64,000 bases of DNA from Jiangella anatolica (GTDB taxonomy: Bacteria > Actinomycetota > Actinomycetes > Jiangellales > Jiangellaceae), in NCBI RefSeq assembly GCF_003236295.1, contig NZ_POTW01000007.1, positions 57,192-121,191 of the forward strand. Direction: 5' to 3'. The position numbers and the translations under genes were made by a program. A model generated the notes under the pieces. It did no database searches, was not told the origin of the DNA, and saw only the letters and a program-made list of their open reading frames with translations. This document shows, in pieces, positions 34,300 to 42,794 of the stretch (position 1 is its first letter; every line of letters starts with the position of its first letter).

Positions 34300-36453
34300 G
34301 TGAGAATCTTCCGGAAGTCCACGGTCTTGGCGTGGGTGGCCGCGCTTTCGCTCGCCGGAGCCGGTACGGCTTTCGCCCAGCTCGCTCCGCAGCCATATAC
34401 CGGGCCGACTCCACCTCCCATTGACACCACCTTGGGAAATGAGCTTCCGGTGACCGGCTATTACGTCGAACAGGTCACGGTGAACGGTGCCGCCCGGACG
34501 ACCAAGGTGTACATCCCCGAGGGAATGCCGATCCGTGGCTACTTCACCATCGTGAGCGTCCCGGACGGCTGGAACACCGAGGACTTCCTCGACGAGAGCG
34601 GATGGATCGACATCGCCGACGGGCGCGCCGAGGGTCTTTTCGTCCTCGAGCCCGATCAGTCCACCGGACAGTGGGGCGATGTCGCCGCCGAGTCGGCCTA
34701 CATCACCGAGGCCCTCGAGATCATGGAGGCGAGGAGGTTCTATTCCACGCATGGCGTCCACTACATAGCCGGATACGGATCGGGCGGTACGGCGCTGCAG
34801 GACTATGTCGCCAACAATCCGCTGTCCGTGACCAGCGCGGTGTTCATCGACACCACCGATCTCGGCGATCTCGAACAGATCGGCGCCCAGGAGTTCACCT
34901 TCACGCCGAGCTTCACGGACACCGGAATGGATCCACGTTTCACCTCCGTGCCGTACCGGGAGGTGCCCGTTCCGGTCTGGTTCGTGAACCACGACGGCTC
35001 GAACGTGGCCGATCTCCTCGCCTACTGGAAACACGCCAACGACGTCGTGCCGTCCGCAGCGCACGAGGCCTACGGAGAGGTGTATCACCAGAGGGAGGAC
35101 TCCGCGCGGTTGCCCACGGCCTACAGCGAGCCGGTGTCCAAAGTGGCTCTGCTCGAACGGCACGTCGCGTACGACGACAAGCAGTTCACCCGGCAGGTCC
35201 ACCAGTTCCTGGCCTTCTACACCCGGTACGACAACACGACCGTCTTCGGTAACGCGTTGGGTACGAGACCCGACTACGAAGAACTCGGCGTCGACGTCAA
35301 GAGCCTGATCGTCACCGAGGCCGACGGCCAGGTCTGGAACCGCGAGTACCTGGTCTACGAGCCGCAGAACTCGAGGACGGTCAATCCTGACGGTGCTCCG
35401 GTGGTGTACGTGTTCCCGGGTGGCAGCCAGCCCTGCACCTTGTTCTTCGACATCACGCGCTGGTGGGAGATAGCCGACGCGTACGGCTTCATCGTCGTCG
35501 TGCCGTGCTCGCAGTACTCCGGCCCTCCGTACACGCCGCTCGAGCTGAGGTGGAACTACACGAACGGCAACTTGGATGCCAAGGCCGACGATTTCGAGTT
35601 CATCAGGCAACTGACCGCCGTCATCGACGCAGACTACGACACCGATCCAGGCCGTCGGTTCGCCTTCGGCCACTCCAACGGCTCGATGTTCGACCACGGC
35701 ATGGCCTACCGGATGCCCGAGTACTTCACCGCCATCGCGGGCAACGGCGCGAGCTCCGATCCCGTTCCTGCCTCCGCCACCTCGGTCGTGCCCATGTATC
35801 TGAACATGGCCGAGAACGAGAACGGCAACCCCTACCTGACGAATCCCGGGGGCCGCAGGGACCTCGTGTCGTACTGGCTCGACCGGAACGACGTCGGACA
35901 CGTGGACGACCCCGACTCCGAACAGGCCGGCGTGGGCCTGTTGGAGAGAACGACGTTGTGGCGCTGGAACAACGACCAGGGCATCCCGCTGTACATGTAT
36001 GGCATCACGGCGGCGCGAAACCACAACGTCGGCGTCGATACCAACTGGACGGCGTGGGAGGAATGGTTCTCGAAGTGGAGCAAGGACGGCGCCGGCAACC
36101 TCCACTACGAGGGCAGCCTCGTGCAGGCGGTGACGAGTCCGCTGGTCGCGATGCGGGTGGATCCCCGCGTGCTGAACCTCCGCGCGACGTCGGGGGAGGC
36201 GAGGGTGGTGCTCACCGCCGACATCGGCGATCTGTCGTCGTGGAACATCAGCAGCATTCGGTTGCAGGGCGTAGCACCAGTGTCGGTCAGGTCGTCGACC
36301 GACGGACGGTCGGTCGTGGCGACGTTCAGAAGGAGCGATCTGTCGATGCTGCCCGCCGGCGATGCGGTGACCATATCTGCCACCGGACGGGTGGAGCGTG
36401 ACGGCATGGTCAACCCGTTCACCGCCACGACGACCGTACGAATCCTCAAGTAA
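34300..36453 (+). CDS. Secreted PHB-depolymerase/feruloyl-esterase-like serine hydrolase with an extra C-terminal domain
   Basis: Predicted 717 residues; GGGAGG seven bases upstream fixes the GTG. A Sec signal (VLAWVAALSLAGAGTAFA) precedes a first domain shared with the esterase at 16835-18745 (VPDGWNTEDFLDESGW, EGLFVLEPD). The catalytic alpha/beta-hydrolase domain has the LpqC-type nucleophile motif GHSNGS (Ser459). The last 105 residues (VDPRVLNLRAT through PAGDAVTISATG) form a small beta domain that also ends the PQQ dehydrogenase. It acts outside the cell on an unknown ester. It is read from a promoter with the same GGCAAC element as its paralogue and as the TRAP operon, which ties it to cyclic-acid uptake. 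Confidence 0.78.
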   Translation: MRIFRKSTVLAWVAALSLAGAGTAFAQLAPQPYTGPTPPPIDTTLGNELPVTGYYVEQVTVNGAARTTKVYIPEGMPIRGYFTIVSVPDGWNTEDFLDESGWIDIADGRAEGLFVLEPDQSTGQWGDVAAESAYITEALEIMEARRFYSTHGVHYIAGYGSGGTALQDYVANNPLSVTSAVFIDTTDLGDLEQIGAQEFTFTPSFTDTGMDPRFTSVPYREVPVPVWFVNHDGSNVADLLAYWKHANDVVPSAAHEAYGEVYHQREDSARLPTAYSEPVSKVALLERHVAYDDKQFTRQVHQFLAFYTRYDNTTVFGNALGTRPDYEELGVDVKSLIVTEADGQVWNREYLVYEPQNSRTVNPDGAPVVYVFPGGSQPCTLFFDITRWWEIADAYGFIVVVPCSQYSGPPYTPLELRWNYTNGNLDAKADDFEFIRQLTAVIDADYDTDPGRRFAFGHSNGSMFDHGMAYRMPEYFTAIAGNGASSDPVPASATSVVPMYLNMAENENGNPYLTNPGGRRDLVSYWLDRNDVGHVDDPDSEQAGVGLLERTTLWRWNNDQGIPLYMYGITAARNHNVGVDTNWTAWEEWFSKWSKDGAGNLHYEGSLVQAVTSPLVAMRVDPRVLNLRATSGEARVVLTADIGDLSSWNISSIRLQGVAPVSVRSSTDGRSVVATFRRSDLSMLPAGDAVTISATGRVERDGMVNPFTATTTVRILK

Positions 36454-36486
36454 CGGCCGAGCCCAGATGAGCAGAGGAGTCGTCAC

Positions 36487-37914
36487 ATGAAACGTCGCAC
36501 ATTCATCACCTCGGGTGCCGCCGCGGGCGCCGCCGCCACCATCGGCCTCACCAGCACTCCGGCGAATGCTCTCGGCGGCGATGACCTCACCGCCGCCGAG
36601 AGCGCCAGCGCCCGACGACCCGAGACCATCGCCGCCCGGAGACTGATGTTCGGTGTCGAGAATGTCGATGCCGGAACCGGCCTGCTTCCACGCGACCGCG
36701 TCATCGTTTCGTGGATCACCAATTCCAGCTTCGCTGTCGCGGTGGCCGGACGAGTGGTCCTCCTCGACACCTTCATCACGCGTCTCGAGGTCACTCCGGG
36801 ACGAACTCCATTCGTCATCAAGGACCTCGTCGACGTGGCCCCGTCCGCGATCCTGATCGGTCACGGGCACTCCGACCACGCGGAGAACGCCGCGTACCTC
36901 GCGGCCAAGACCGGTGCGACGCTCTATGCGTCCGAGGAGACCTGCGGCGTGATGCGCAGCGACTTCGAGCGAATGAGCAACGACCCGGTGATCCAGAACG
37001 ATCCGGTTGCCCGCTTCCCGCGCGATGCCGCCCTCGACCTGGTGCCGGTGACCACGACGGGTTCCACGCCTGGGACGCAGATCCTGCGGCTCAACTTCCT
37101 CGAGCCCTTCGCCCAGGTGGTCGCGTTCCGGCACCTGCACTCCATCGCGACGCCCTATGACCCGACCTATCCCCGTAACTCCCTCATTCCCGAGACCGGC
37201 GTCCTGCCGGTGGACCCGCGGGATGCCGCACTGTTCCCGGCCGGTGTCCCGCTCCGGCCCTCCAATCCGCCGCGTCCCGGGCAGCTGAACCTGCGCACGA
37301 TCGGAAGCGCCGGCGGGGCGGTCGCCATGTTCTACGCCATCACGCTGCGCAACGGCTCGAACCTCTCGCTCGCTTGGCAGGACACCATCGGTGCGCTCAG
37401 GGAGGGCAAAGGATCGGCATGGGCGGACGGCACCCCCGCCGACGGGAAGCGGCTCACCGACATCCTGACCGTGATGGCTCCGGTCGACTTCTACTCCTCA
37501 GCGGTCGGGACGGCGAACTTCACCAACAACGGCCTGCGCGACCTCATCGACTATCAGCAGGCACTGCGGCCGCGCATCTTCGTCCCCAATCACCAGACCA
37601 CCGGCGGTTCGGACGTCGGGGAGACGAAGTCGCTGGTGCACTACGCCATCTACCTCGAACAGCTTCGCAACATGAGCGTCCCCGAGACTGAGTGGCCGGA
37701 CATCAGGTGGACCCTCGACCCGGCCGACTATCTCAAGCCGCTCGTCTTCGACGTGTCGAAGCCCGACCCGGCGACGCACCAGCGCAGGCGGGCCCAGCTC
37801 AGGCACTTCGACCGATTCCCCTACGCCGAGGACGTTCGTGGTCGTGCCCGCGGCGGGACCGACGTTGCGGACGCCGGCCACCTCGACGGCAGCGTCGACG
37901 ACGATTGCAGCTGA
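36487..37914 (+). CDS. Secreted metallo-beta-lactamase-fold hydrolase
   Basis: Predicted 475 residues. The N-terminus KRRTFITSGAAAGAAATIGL is a Tat-like signal. The metal motif HxHxDH is intact as His126, His128, Asp130 and His131 (GHGHSDHAENA), and later His residues (FRHLHS, VPNHQTTGG) can complete a two-metal site. The family covers lactonases, amidases and phosphodiesterases. It starts 33 bp after the secreted esterase gene and probably shares its transcript, so it may hydrolyse a lactone or ester product outside the cell. The substrate is unknown. It is convergent with lacI, 32 bp apart. Confidence 0.8.
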   Translation: MKRRTFITSGAAAGAAATIGLTSTPANALGGDDLTAAESASARRPETIAARRLMFGVENVDAGTGLLPRDRVIVSWITNSSFAVAVAGRVVLLDTFITRLEVTPGRTPFVIKDLVDVAPSAILIGHGHSDHAENAAYLAAKTGATLYASEETCGVMRSDFERMSNDPVIQNDPVARFPRDAALDLVPVTTTGSTPGTQILRLNFLEPFAQVVAFRHLHSIATPYDPTYPRNSLIPETGVLPVDPRDAALFPAGVPLRPSNPPRPGQLNLRTIGSAGGAVAMFYAITLRNGSNLSLAWQDTIGALREGKGSAWADGTPADGKRLTDILTVMAPVDFYSSAVGTANFTNNGLRDLIDYQQALRPRIFVPNHQTTGGSDVGETKSLVHYAIYLEQLRNMSVPETEWPDIRWTLDPADYLKPLVFDVSKPDPATHQRRRAQLRHFDRFPYAEDVRGRARGGTDVADAGHLDGSVDDDCS

Positions 37915-37946
37915 CCGGCCGACCAGCAGGCCCCACCAGCTCTTCG

Positions 37947-38936
37947 TCAGGCACGGGCGCCGGTGGACTCCCTGACGACGAGCTCGGTGGGTAGGGCGAC
38001 CTGGGGCGACGCGCCGCTGGGCTGCAGCGGCCCGGTGGCCTGGAGCAGGATGTCGACCGCCACGCGTCCGACGTCGGCGTGCGCGCCGCCGAGCGTCGTC
38101 AGGCCCGGCGTGCAGAGGTCGGCGGCGAAGATGTTGTCGAAGCCGACGACGCTGACGTCCTGCGGGACCCGGACCGAGCGCTGCGCCAGGCGGCGCATCA
38201 CGCCGATGGCCAGCAGATCGTTGTGCGCCACGATCGCGGTCGCGCCGGTGCGGATCGCGCCGTCCGCCGCGGCGGCTCCGTGTGACGCCTTGGGTGTGAA
38301 CGGCCCGATCCGGTCGACCCGCAGGCCGAGCTCCTCGCCGGCCGACTTCAGCGCGGACCAGCGGGTGGTGGCCATCCAGGAGTTGCGGGGTCCGGCCAGG
38401 TAGACCAGGTGCTGGTGGCCGAACGAGGCCAGGTGCTCGACGATCTGGTGGCAGCCCTGGGTGTGCTCGAGGACGACGCTGGGCAGGCGGGACAGCTCGC
38501 GGCTCATCAGCACGACCGGACGCTGCCCGGCGATCTGGACCAGGTTCTCGTCCGGCAGCCGGCTGGCGCCCAGGACGAAGCCGTCGACGGACGGGACCAG
38601 GCGCTGGATCTGGTCGTACTCCACCCGCGGCGACTCCTCCGCGTTGACCAGGACCAGCGTGTACTCCGACGCCCTGGCCCGCAGCTCGGCGCCGCGGATC
38701 AGCTCGAAGTAGTGCGGGTTGGTGATGTCGGAGACCACCATCGCCACGGTGTGGTGCCGGCCCGACAACAGGGCACGGGCGTGCGGGTTGGGCCGATAGC
38801 CCAGGTCGGCGGCGATGGAGAAGATGTGCTCGCGGGTGCGGGCGTTGACCCGGTTCGGGCTGGAGAAGGCGCGGGACACGGTCGAGGTGGCGACGCCGGC
38901 GGCGGCGGCCACGTCGTAGATCGTGGGCCGGGGCAT
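37947..38936 (-). CDS. LacI-family transcriptional regulator
   Basis: Predicted 329 residues. The start MPRPTIYDVAAAAGV gives the exact LacI helix-turn-helix (TIYDVAAAAGVATSTVSRAF), and longer upstream frames are artefacts. A periplasmic-binding-protein-like sensor domain follows. A promoter TTGCCA, 17 bp, TACGTT reads into the gene on the minus strand, with its -10 only five bases before the ATG, so the mRNA is probably leaderless. The -35 of this promoter lies inside the GGCAAC repeats, which suits autoregulation. It is divergent from the TRAP operon and is the main candidate to bind the GGCAAC element at all three promoters. Its effector is probably the transported acid or a metabolite of it. 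Confidence 0.9.
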   Translation of the reverse strand: MPRPTIYDVAAAAGVATSTVSRAFSSPNRVNARTREHIFSIAADLGYRPNPHARALLSGRHHTVAMVVSDITNPHYFELIRGAELRARASEYTLVLVNAEESPRVEYDQIQRLVPSVDGFVLGASRLPDENLVQIAGQRPVVLMSRELSRLPSVVLEHTQGCHQIVEHLASFGHQHLVYLAGPRNSWMATTRWSALKSAGEELGLRVDRIGPFTPKASHGAAAADGAIRTGATAIVAHNDLLAIGVMRRLAQRSVRVPQDVSVVGFDNIFAADLCTPGLTTLGGAHADVGRVAVDILLQATGPLQPSGASPQVALPTELVVRESTGARA

Positions 38937-38938
38937 GA

Positions 38939-39011
38939 GGCAACGTAACCTTGTGGCAACCTGATGGCAACCCCTTGTCGTCTGTTGCGGCCGATCCCTA
39001 GGTTGCGTGCT
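38939..39011 (+). promoter_or_regulatory. Divergent lacI/TRAP promoter with GGCAAC repeats (site C)
   Basis: GGCAAC at 38939, 38955-38960 and 38966-38971; then 3 bases, -35 TTGTCG (38975-38980), 18 bases, -10 TAGGTT (38999-39004). GTTGCG at 38984 gives an inverted partner 12 bases after the last repeat. The -10 ends seven bases before the GTG of dctQ, so that mRNA is also probably leaderless. Confidence 0.7.
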
Positions 39012-39587
39012 GTGACAGCCGCCACACGGGACACGGGGCCCACGACCTCGACGCCGAAACGCAGGGCTCTGCCGGCCTGGACGGCGCGGCCGATCCGCGT
39101 GCTCACCGCCATCGAGCTGGGGATCGGCGCGCTCGCGCTGGTGATCATCTTCGTCCTGCTCCTGGTCCAGACGCTGCAGCGGTACCTGCCGCTGGACGGC
39201 TGGCCGTGGACCGGCGAGCTGGCCCGGTTCTGCCTGGTCTGGCTGACGTTCGTGGTCGCCGGCGTGCTGGTGACCAGGGACTCGCACATCTCGATCGAGA
39301 TGATCGACGGCGTCGGCAGCCCGGTCGTGCGGCGGATCGTGCGGGTCGTCTCGTGCCTGATCGTCGCCGCGGTCGGCGTCGGGCTGACGGCCGAGGCGCT
39401 GGCGCTGGTGGAGGACCAGGGCATCCTGAAGTCGCCGGCGATGGGGATGCCGATGTCGTGGCTCTACGGCATCTCGCTGATCGGCTTCGTCAGCACCACG
39501 CTGCGCGCCCTCGTGGCGGCCGTCGACTACGGGCTCAACGGCGCACCGGCACCGCAGTACGACGACCTGGACGTGATGGCCGAATGA
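39012..39587 (+). CDS. TRAP transporter small membrane subunit (DctQ)
   Basis: Predicted 191 residues from the GTG at 39012, which is favoured by the promoter just upstream. Four hydrophobic helices are visible (near ALALVIIFVLLLVQTL, FCLVWLTFVVAGVLV, VSCLIVAAVGVGL and YGISLIGFVSTTL), the DctQ pattern. Family residues in GELARFCLVWLTFVVAG and DSHISIEMI are present. It joins DctM to form the sodium-driven importer. Its end overlaps dctM as ATGA. Downstream genes point to quinate or shikimate as the cargo. Confidence 0.92.
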   Translation: MTAATRDTGPTTSTPKRRALPAWTARPIRVLTAIELGIGALALVIIFVLLLVQTLQRYLPLDGWPWTGELARFCLVWLTFVVAGVLVTRDSHISIEMIDGVGSPVVRRIVRVVSCLIVAAVGVGLTAEALALVEDQGILKSPAMGMPMSWLYGISLIGFVSTTLRALVAAVDYGLNGAPAPQYDDLDVMAE

Positions 39588-40858
39588 GCGTCCTCGTCCT
39601 CTGCCTGCTCATCACGCTGCTGCTGATCATCCGGGTGCCGGTCGCGTTCGCGTTCATCGGCCCGTCGCTGCTGTACATGGTCCTGTCGGACCACTCGACG
39701 GGGCACGCGCTGCGCCTGGTGGCCCAGTCCACGGCGAGCTTCCCGTTGCTCGCCGTGCCGCTGTTCATCCTGCTCGGCTGTCTGGCCAACCACGCCGGCA
39801 TCGCCACGCGGCTGTTCGACTTCGCGCTGGCGCTGCTCGGCCGGGTGCGGGGGAGCCTGGGCTACGTCAGCGTCGGGACAGCCGTGGGGTTCTCCTGGAT
39901 GAGCGGCTCGGCCGTCGCCGACGCGGCGGCGCTGGGCAAGGTGCAGATCCCGGCCATGCTCCGGGCCGGGTACTCCAAGCGGTTCGCGCTCGGGGTCACC
40001 GGGTCGGCGTCGCTGATCGCCCCCGTCATGCCGCCGAGCATCCCGGCCGTCATCTACGCGGGACTGGCCGCGGTGTCGACCGGCGCGCTGTTCGCGGCCT
40101 CCGTCGTGCCCGCGCTGCTGATGGCGCTGGGCCTGTGCGTCGTCGTCTTCCTGCTGGTGCGCCGCGACCCCAACATCCAGCGGCTGGAGTTCAGCTGGGC
40201 GCGGGTCCGCGAGACCGGCGTGCGGGTCATCGCACCGCTCGGCGCGCCGGTGGTCATCATCGGCGGCATCCTCGGCGGGATCTTCACGCCGACCGAGGCG
40301 GCGGCGGTCGGCGCCGCCTACATGGCCGTGCTCGGCTTCGCGTACCGGACGCTGCGGCTGCGCGACCTGCCGAAGGTGCTCACCGAGGCGGTGCTGACGA
40401 CCGGCGCCGTCATGCTCATCGTGGCGTCGGCGAACCTGCTCGGCTACATCTTCGCCCGCGAGCAGGTGCCGCAGCAGATCTCCGAGTGGGTGCTGGGCCT
40501 GACGACCGACCCGACGGTGTTCCTGCTGCTGGTGCTCCTGCTGTCGTTCGTCCTGGGCACCGCGCTGGACGCCGTCGCCGTCCTGACGCTGACCGTCCCG
40601 ATCCTGCTGCCGCTCAGCGAGGTCTACGGCGTCGACCCGATCGCGCTGGGCGTCCTCATGATCCTGTCGCAGATGATCGGCCTTCTGACACCACCGGTCG
40701 GCACCGTCATCTTCGTCCTCCAGGCCATCACGAAGGCGCGGATGTCGGAGGTGTTCTGGGGCTCGTTGCCGTTCCTCGTCCCGTTCGTCCTGCTGTGCCT
40801 GGCGATCATCTTCTGGCCCGACGCGATCCTGTACCTGCCGCGGGAGCTGGGCCTGTGA
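39584..40858 (+). CDS. TRAP transporter large membrane subunit (DctM)
   Basis: Predicted 424 residues with about 12 membrane helices, the normal DctM size. Conserved segments include SGSAVADAAALGKVQIPAM, SASLIAPVMPPSIPAVIY, GIFTPTEAAAVGAAY and LTPPVGTVIFV. It is the ion-coupled transport subunit working with DctQ and a DctP binding protein. The ATG overlaps the dctQ stop; its own stop overlaps the GTG of the shikimate dehydrogenase gene. It may serve both DctP proteins of the window. Confidence 0.95.
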   Translation: MSVLVLCLLITLLLIIRVPVAFAFIGPSLLYMVLSDHSTGHALRLVAQSTASFPLLAVPLFILLGCLANHAGIATRLFDFALALLGRVRGSLGYVSVGTAVGFSWMSGSAVADAAALGKVQIPAMLRAGYSKRFALGVTGSASLIAPVMPPSIPAVIYAGLAAVSTGALFAASVVPALLMALGLCVVVFLLVRRDPNIQRLEFSWARVRETGVRVIAPLGAPVVIIGGILGGIFTPTEAAAVGAAYMAVLGFAYRTLRLRDLPKVLTEAVLTTGAVMLIVASANLLGYIFAREQVPQQISEWVLGLTTDPTVFLLLVLLLSFVLGTALDAVAVLTLTVPILLPLSEVYGVDPIALGVLMILSQMIGLLTPPVGTVIFVLQAITKARMSEVFWGSLPFLVPFVLLCLAIIFWPDAILYLPRELGL

Positions 40859-41760
40859 CCGGGCGGTCGGTGCTGGCCGGGCTGTTCGGGCAGGGCGTGA
40901 AGCCGTCGCTGACCCCGGAGCTGCACGAGCGCGAGGCGCAGCGGCACGGCCTGCGCTACGTCTACAAGGTCATCGACCTCGCCGACGCCCAGCTGTCCCC
41001 TGACCGCCTGGAGCAGCTGCTCCGGCACGCCATCGCGCTGGGCTTCGACGGGCTCAACGTCACCCACCCGGTCAAGCAGGCGATGGTCCCGCTGGTCGAC
41101 GACGTGACGCCGGATGTGGCCGCGATCGGCGCGCTCAACACCATCCTCATCACCGACGGCGCGACCGTCGGCCACAACACCGACGTCACCGGGTTCGCCA
41201 GCGCGTTCGCCCAGGGGCTGCCCGACGCCGACCTGGGCCGCGTCGTCCTGCTCGGCGCCGGCGGCGCCGGCACCGCGGTGGCGCACGCCCTCGTGCGTCT
41301 CGGCGTCCGGAACCTCGCGATCGCCGACCCCGACACGTCGCGCGTGGGGGCCCTGACCGCCTCCCTCGGTGGCGCCGGCATCGTCCTGGAGCCGCTGACC
41401 GCCGACGCGCTGCCGGACGTCCTGGCGACCGCGACCGGCGTCGTCAACGCCTCGCCGGTGGGCATGGCCGGCCACCCGGGCAGCCCGGTCCGGCCGGAAC
41501 TGCTGCACCCGGGCCTGTGGGTGGCCGACATCGTCTACCGCCCCGTCATGACCGCGCTGCTCCAGCACGCGCAACGGATCGGCTGCCGCACCCTGACCGG
41601 GGCGGGCATGGCCGTTCACCAGGCCGCGGACGCGTTCGAGCTGATCACCGGACAGCCGGCGCATCGAGAGGCGATGTTCGGCGACCTCGATGACCTGATC
41701 GCCGCCGAGGTCGAGAACGCGCACCTACATCAGGAGCTCAGTGACGAGAGGAAGCCCTAG
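40855..41760 (+). CDS. Quinate/shikimate dehydrogenase (AroE family)
   Basis: Predicted 301 residues, GTG start overlapping the dctM stop. The AroE substrate site (KPSLTPELHE, GLNVTHPVKQAMVP with the catalytic Lys) and NAD(P) site (LLGAGGAGTAVAHAL) are clear. The residue after the second Rossmann strand is Asp (IADPDTSRVG) rather than the Arg pair of biosynthetic NADP-dependent AroE, which points to an NAD-using catabolic enzyme of the QsuD/YdiB type. In this operon it would convert quinate or shikimate to 3-dehydroquinate or 3-dehydroshikimate after uptake. Confidence 0.92.
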   Translation: MTGRSVLAGLFGQGVKPSLTPELHEREAQRHGLRYVYKVIDLADAQLSPDRLEQLLRHAIALGFDGLNVTHPVKQAMVPLVDDVTPDVAAIGALNTILITDGATVGHNTDVTGFASAFAQGLPDADLGRVVLLGAGGAGTAVAHALVRLGVRNLAIADPDTSRVGALTASLGGAGIVLEPLTADALPDVLATATGVVNASPVGMAGHPGSPVRPELLHPGLWVADIVYRPVMTALLQHAQRIGCRTLTGAGMAVHQAADAFELITGQPAHREAMFGDLDDLIAAEVENAHLHQELSDERKP

Positions 41761-41762
41761 AG

Positions 41763-42794
41763 ATGTCCGTTCCCAGCACCCGCACCCGCTCCGCGCTCGC
41801 GCTCCTCACCGCCGTCCCGCTGCTCGCCCTCGCCGCCTGCGGTGACGACGGCGACGCCGAGGCCACGTCGTCCGGTGACGGTGGCGACGTCGAGCTGACG
41901 CTGGCGCACAGCTACACCGACACGCAGCCGCAGCACCGGTGCGGCGCCCAGGTGATCGCCGACGAGGTGGAGGCGGCCGGCGTCGGCCTGCGGATCGAGA
42001 TCTTCCCGGCCAGCCAGCTCGGCGGCGACGCCGACCGGATCAGCTCGGTGGTCTCCGGCGACATCGACATCGACATCCAGGGCGCGTCGGCGCTCGGCGC
42101 CATCTACGAGCCGGTGAGCGTCCTCGACGCCGCCTACGCGTTCGACGACGCCGACCACCTGGCCCGCTACTTCGAGAGCGAGGCCTCCGACGAGCTGATC
42201 GAGAGCTTCGCCGAGGAGACCGGCGTGCACACGCTCGGCGCCTGGTCGGCCGGCATGCGCCACTTCACCGCCAACGAGCCGATCCGCACCCCGGACGACC
42301 TCGACGGTCTGCGCATGCGGTTCCCGGCGTCGCCGCAGTTCCTCATGAACGCCAAGGCGCTGGGCGCCCAGGCGGTGGAGGTCGCCTACGAGGAGCTGTT
42401 CCTCGCCCTGCAGCAGGGCACCGCCGACGGCCAGGAGAACCCGATCGTCAACATCGCGGCGAACAGCATCCAAGAGGTCCAGGACTACCTCAGCCTCTCC
42501 TCGCACCAGGCCAACTCCAACCTGGTGATCATCGGCGGCGCGTGGGACGAGCTGTCGGCCGAGCAGCAGGAGGCGCTGCAGGCCGCGGTGGACGCCGCGG
42601 TCGAGCAGGTGCCCGGCTGCGTCGAGGAGGACGAGCAGTCCACGCTCGCCGAGTGGGAGCAGGCCGGCGCGATCGAGGTCGTCGACGACGTCGACGTCGA
42701 GGCGTTCCGCACCCGCGCCGACGGCTACCTGCGCGACAACTTCAACGACGAGCAGCTGGCCATCTACGAGAGCATCCGGAGCACGGCGGAGTGA
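41763..42794 (+). CDS. TRAP transporter substrate-binding lipoprotein (DctP)
   Basis: Predicted 343 residues. The lipoprotein signal has its Cys in LLALAACGDD. The DctP fold is complete, with the clamp Arg in DLDGLRMRFP. It is the partner of the DctQM pair in the same operon, only separated by the dehydrogenase gene. It is a close paralogue of the orphan DctP at 25869, which suggests related ligands. It starts 2 bp after the dehydrogenase stop, and its TGA overlaps the GTG of the next gene. Confidence 0.95.
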   Translation: MSVPSTRTRSALALLTAVPLLALAACGDDGDAEATSSGDGGDVELTLAHSYTDTQPQHRCGAQVIADEVEAAGVGLRIEIFPASQLGGDADRISSVVSGDIDIDIQGASALGAIYEPVSVLDAAYAFDDADHLARYFESEASDELIESFAEETGVHTLGAWSAGMRHFTANEPIRTPDDLDGLRMRFPASPQFLMNAKALGAQAVEVAYEELFLALQQGTADGQENPIVNIAANSIQEVQDYLSLSSHQANSNLVIIGGAWDELSAEQQEALQAAVDAAVEQVPGCVEEDEQSTLAEWEQAGAIEVVDDVDVEAFRTRADGYLRDNFNDEQLAIYESIRSTAE

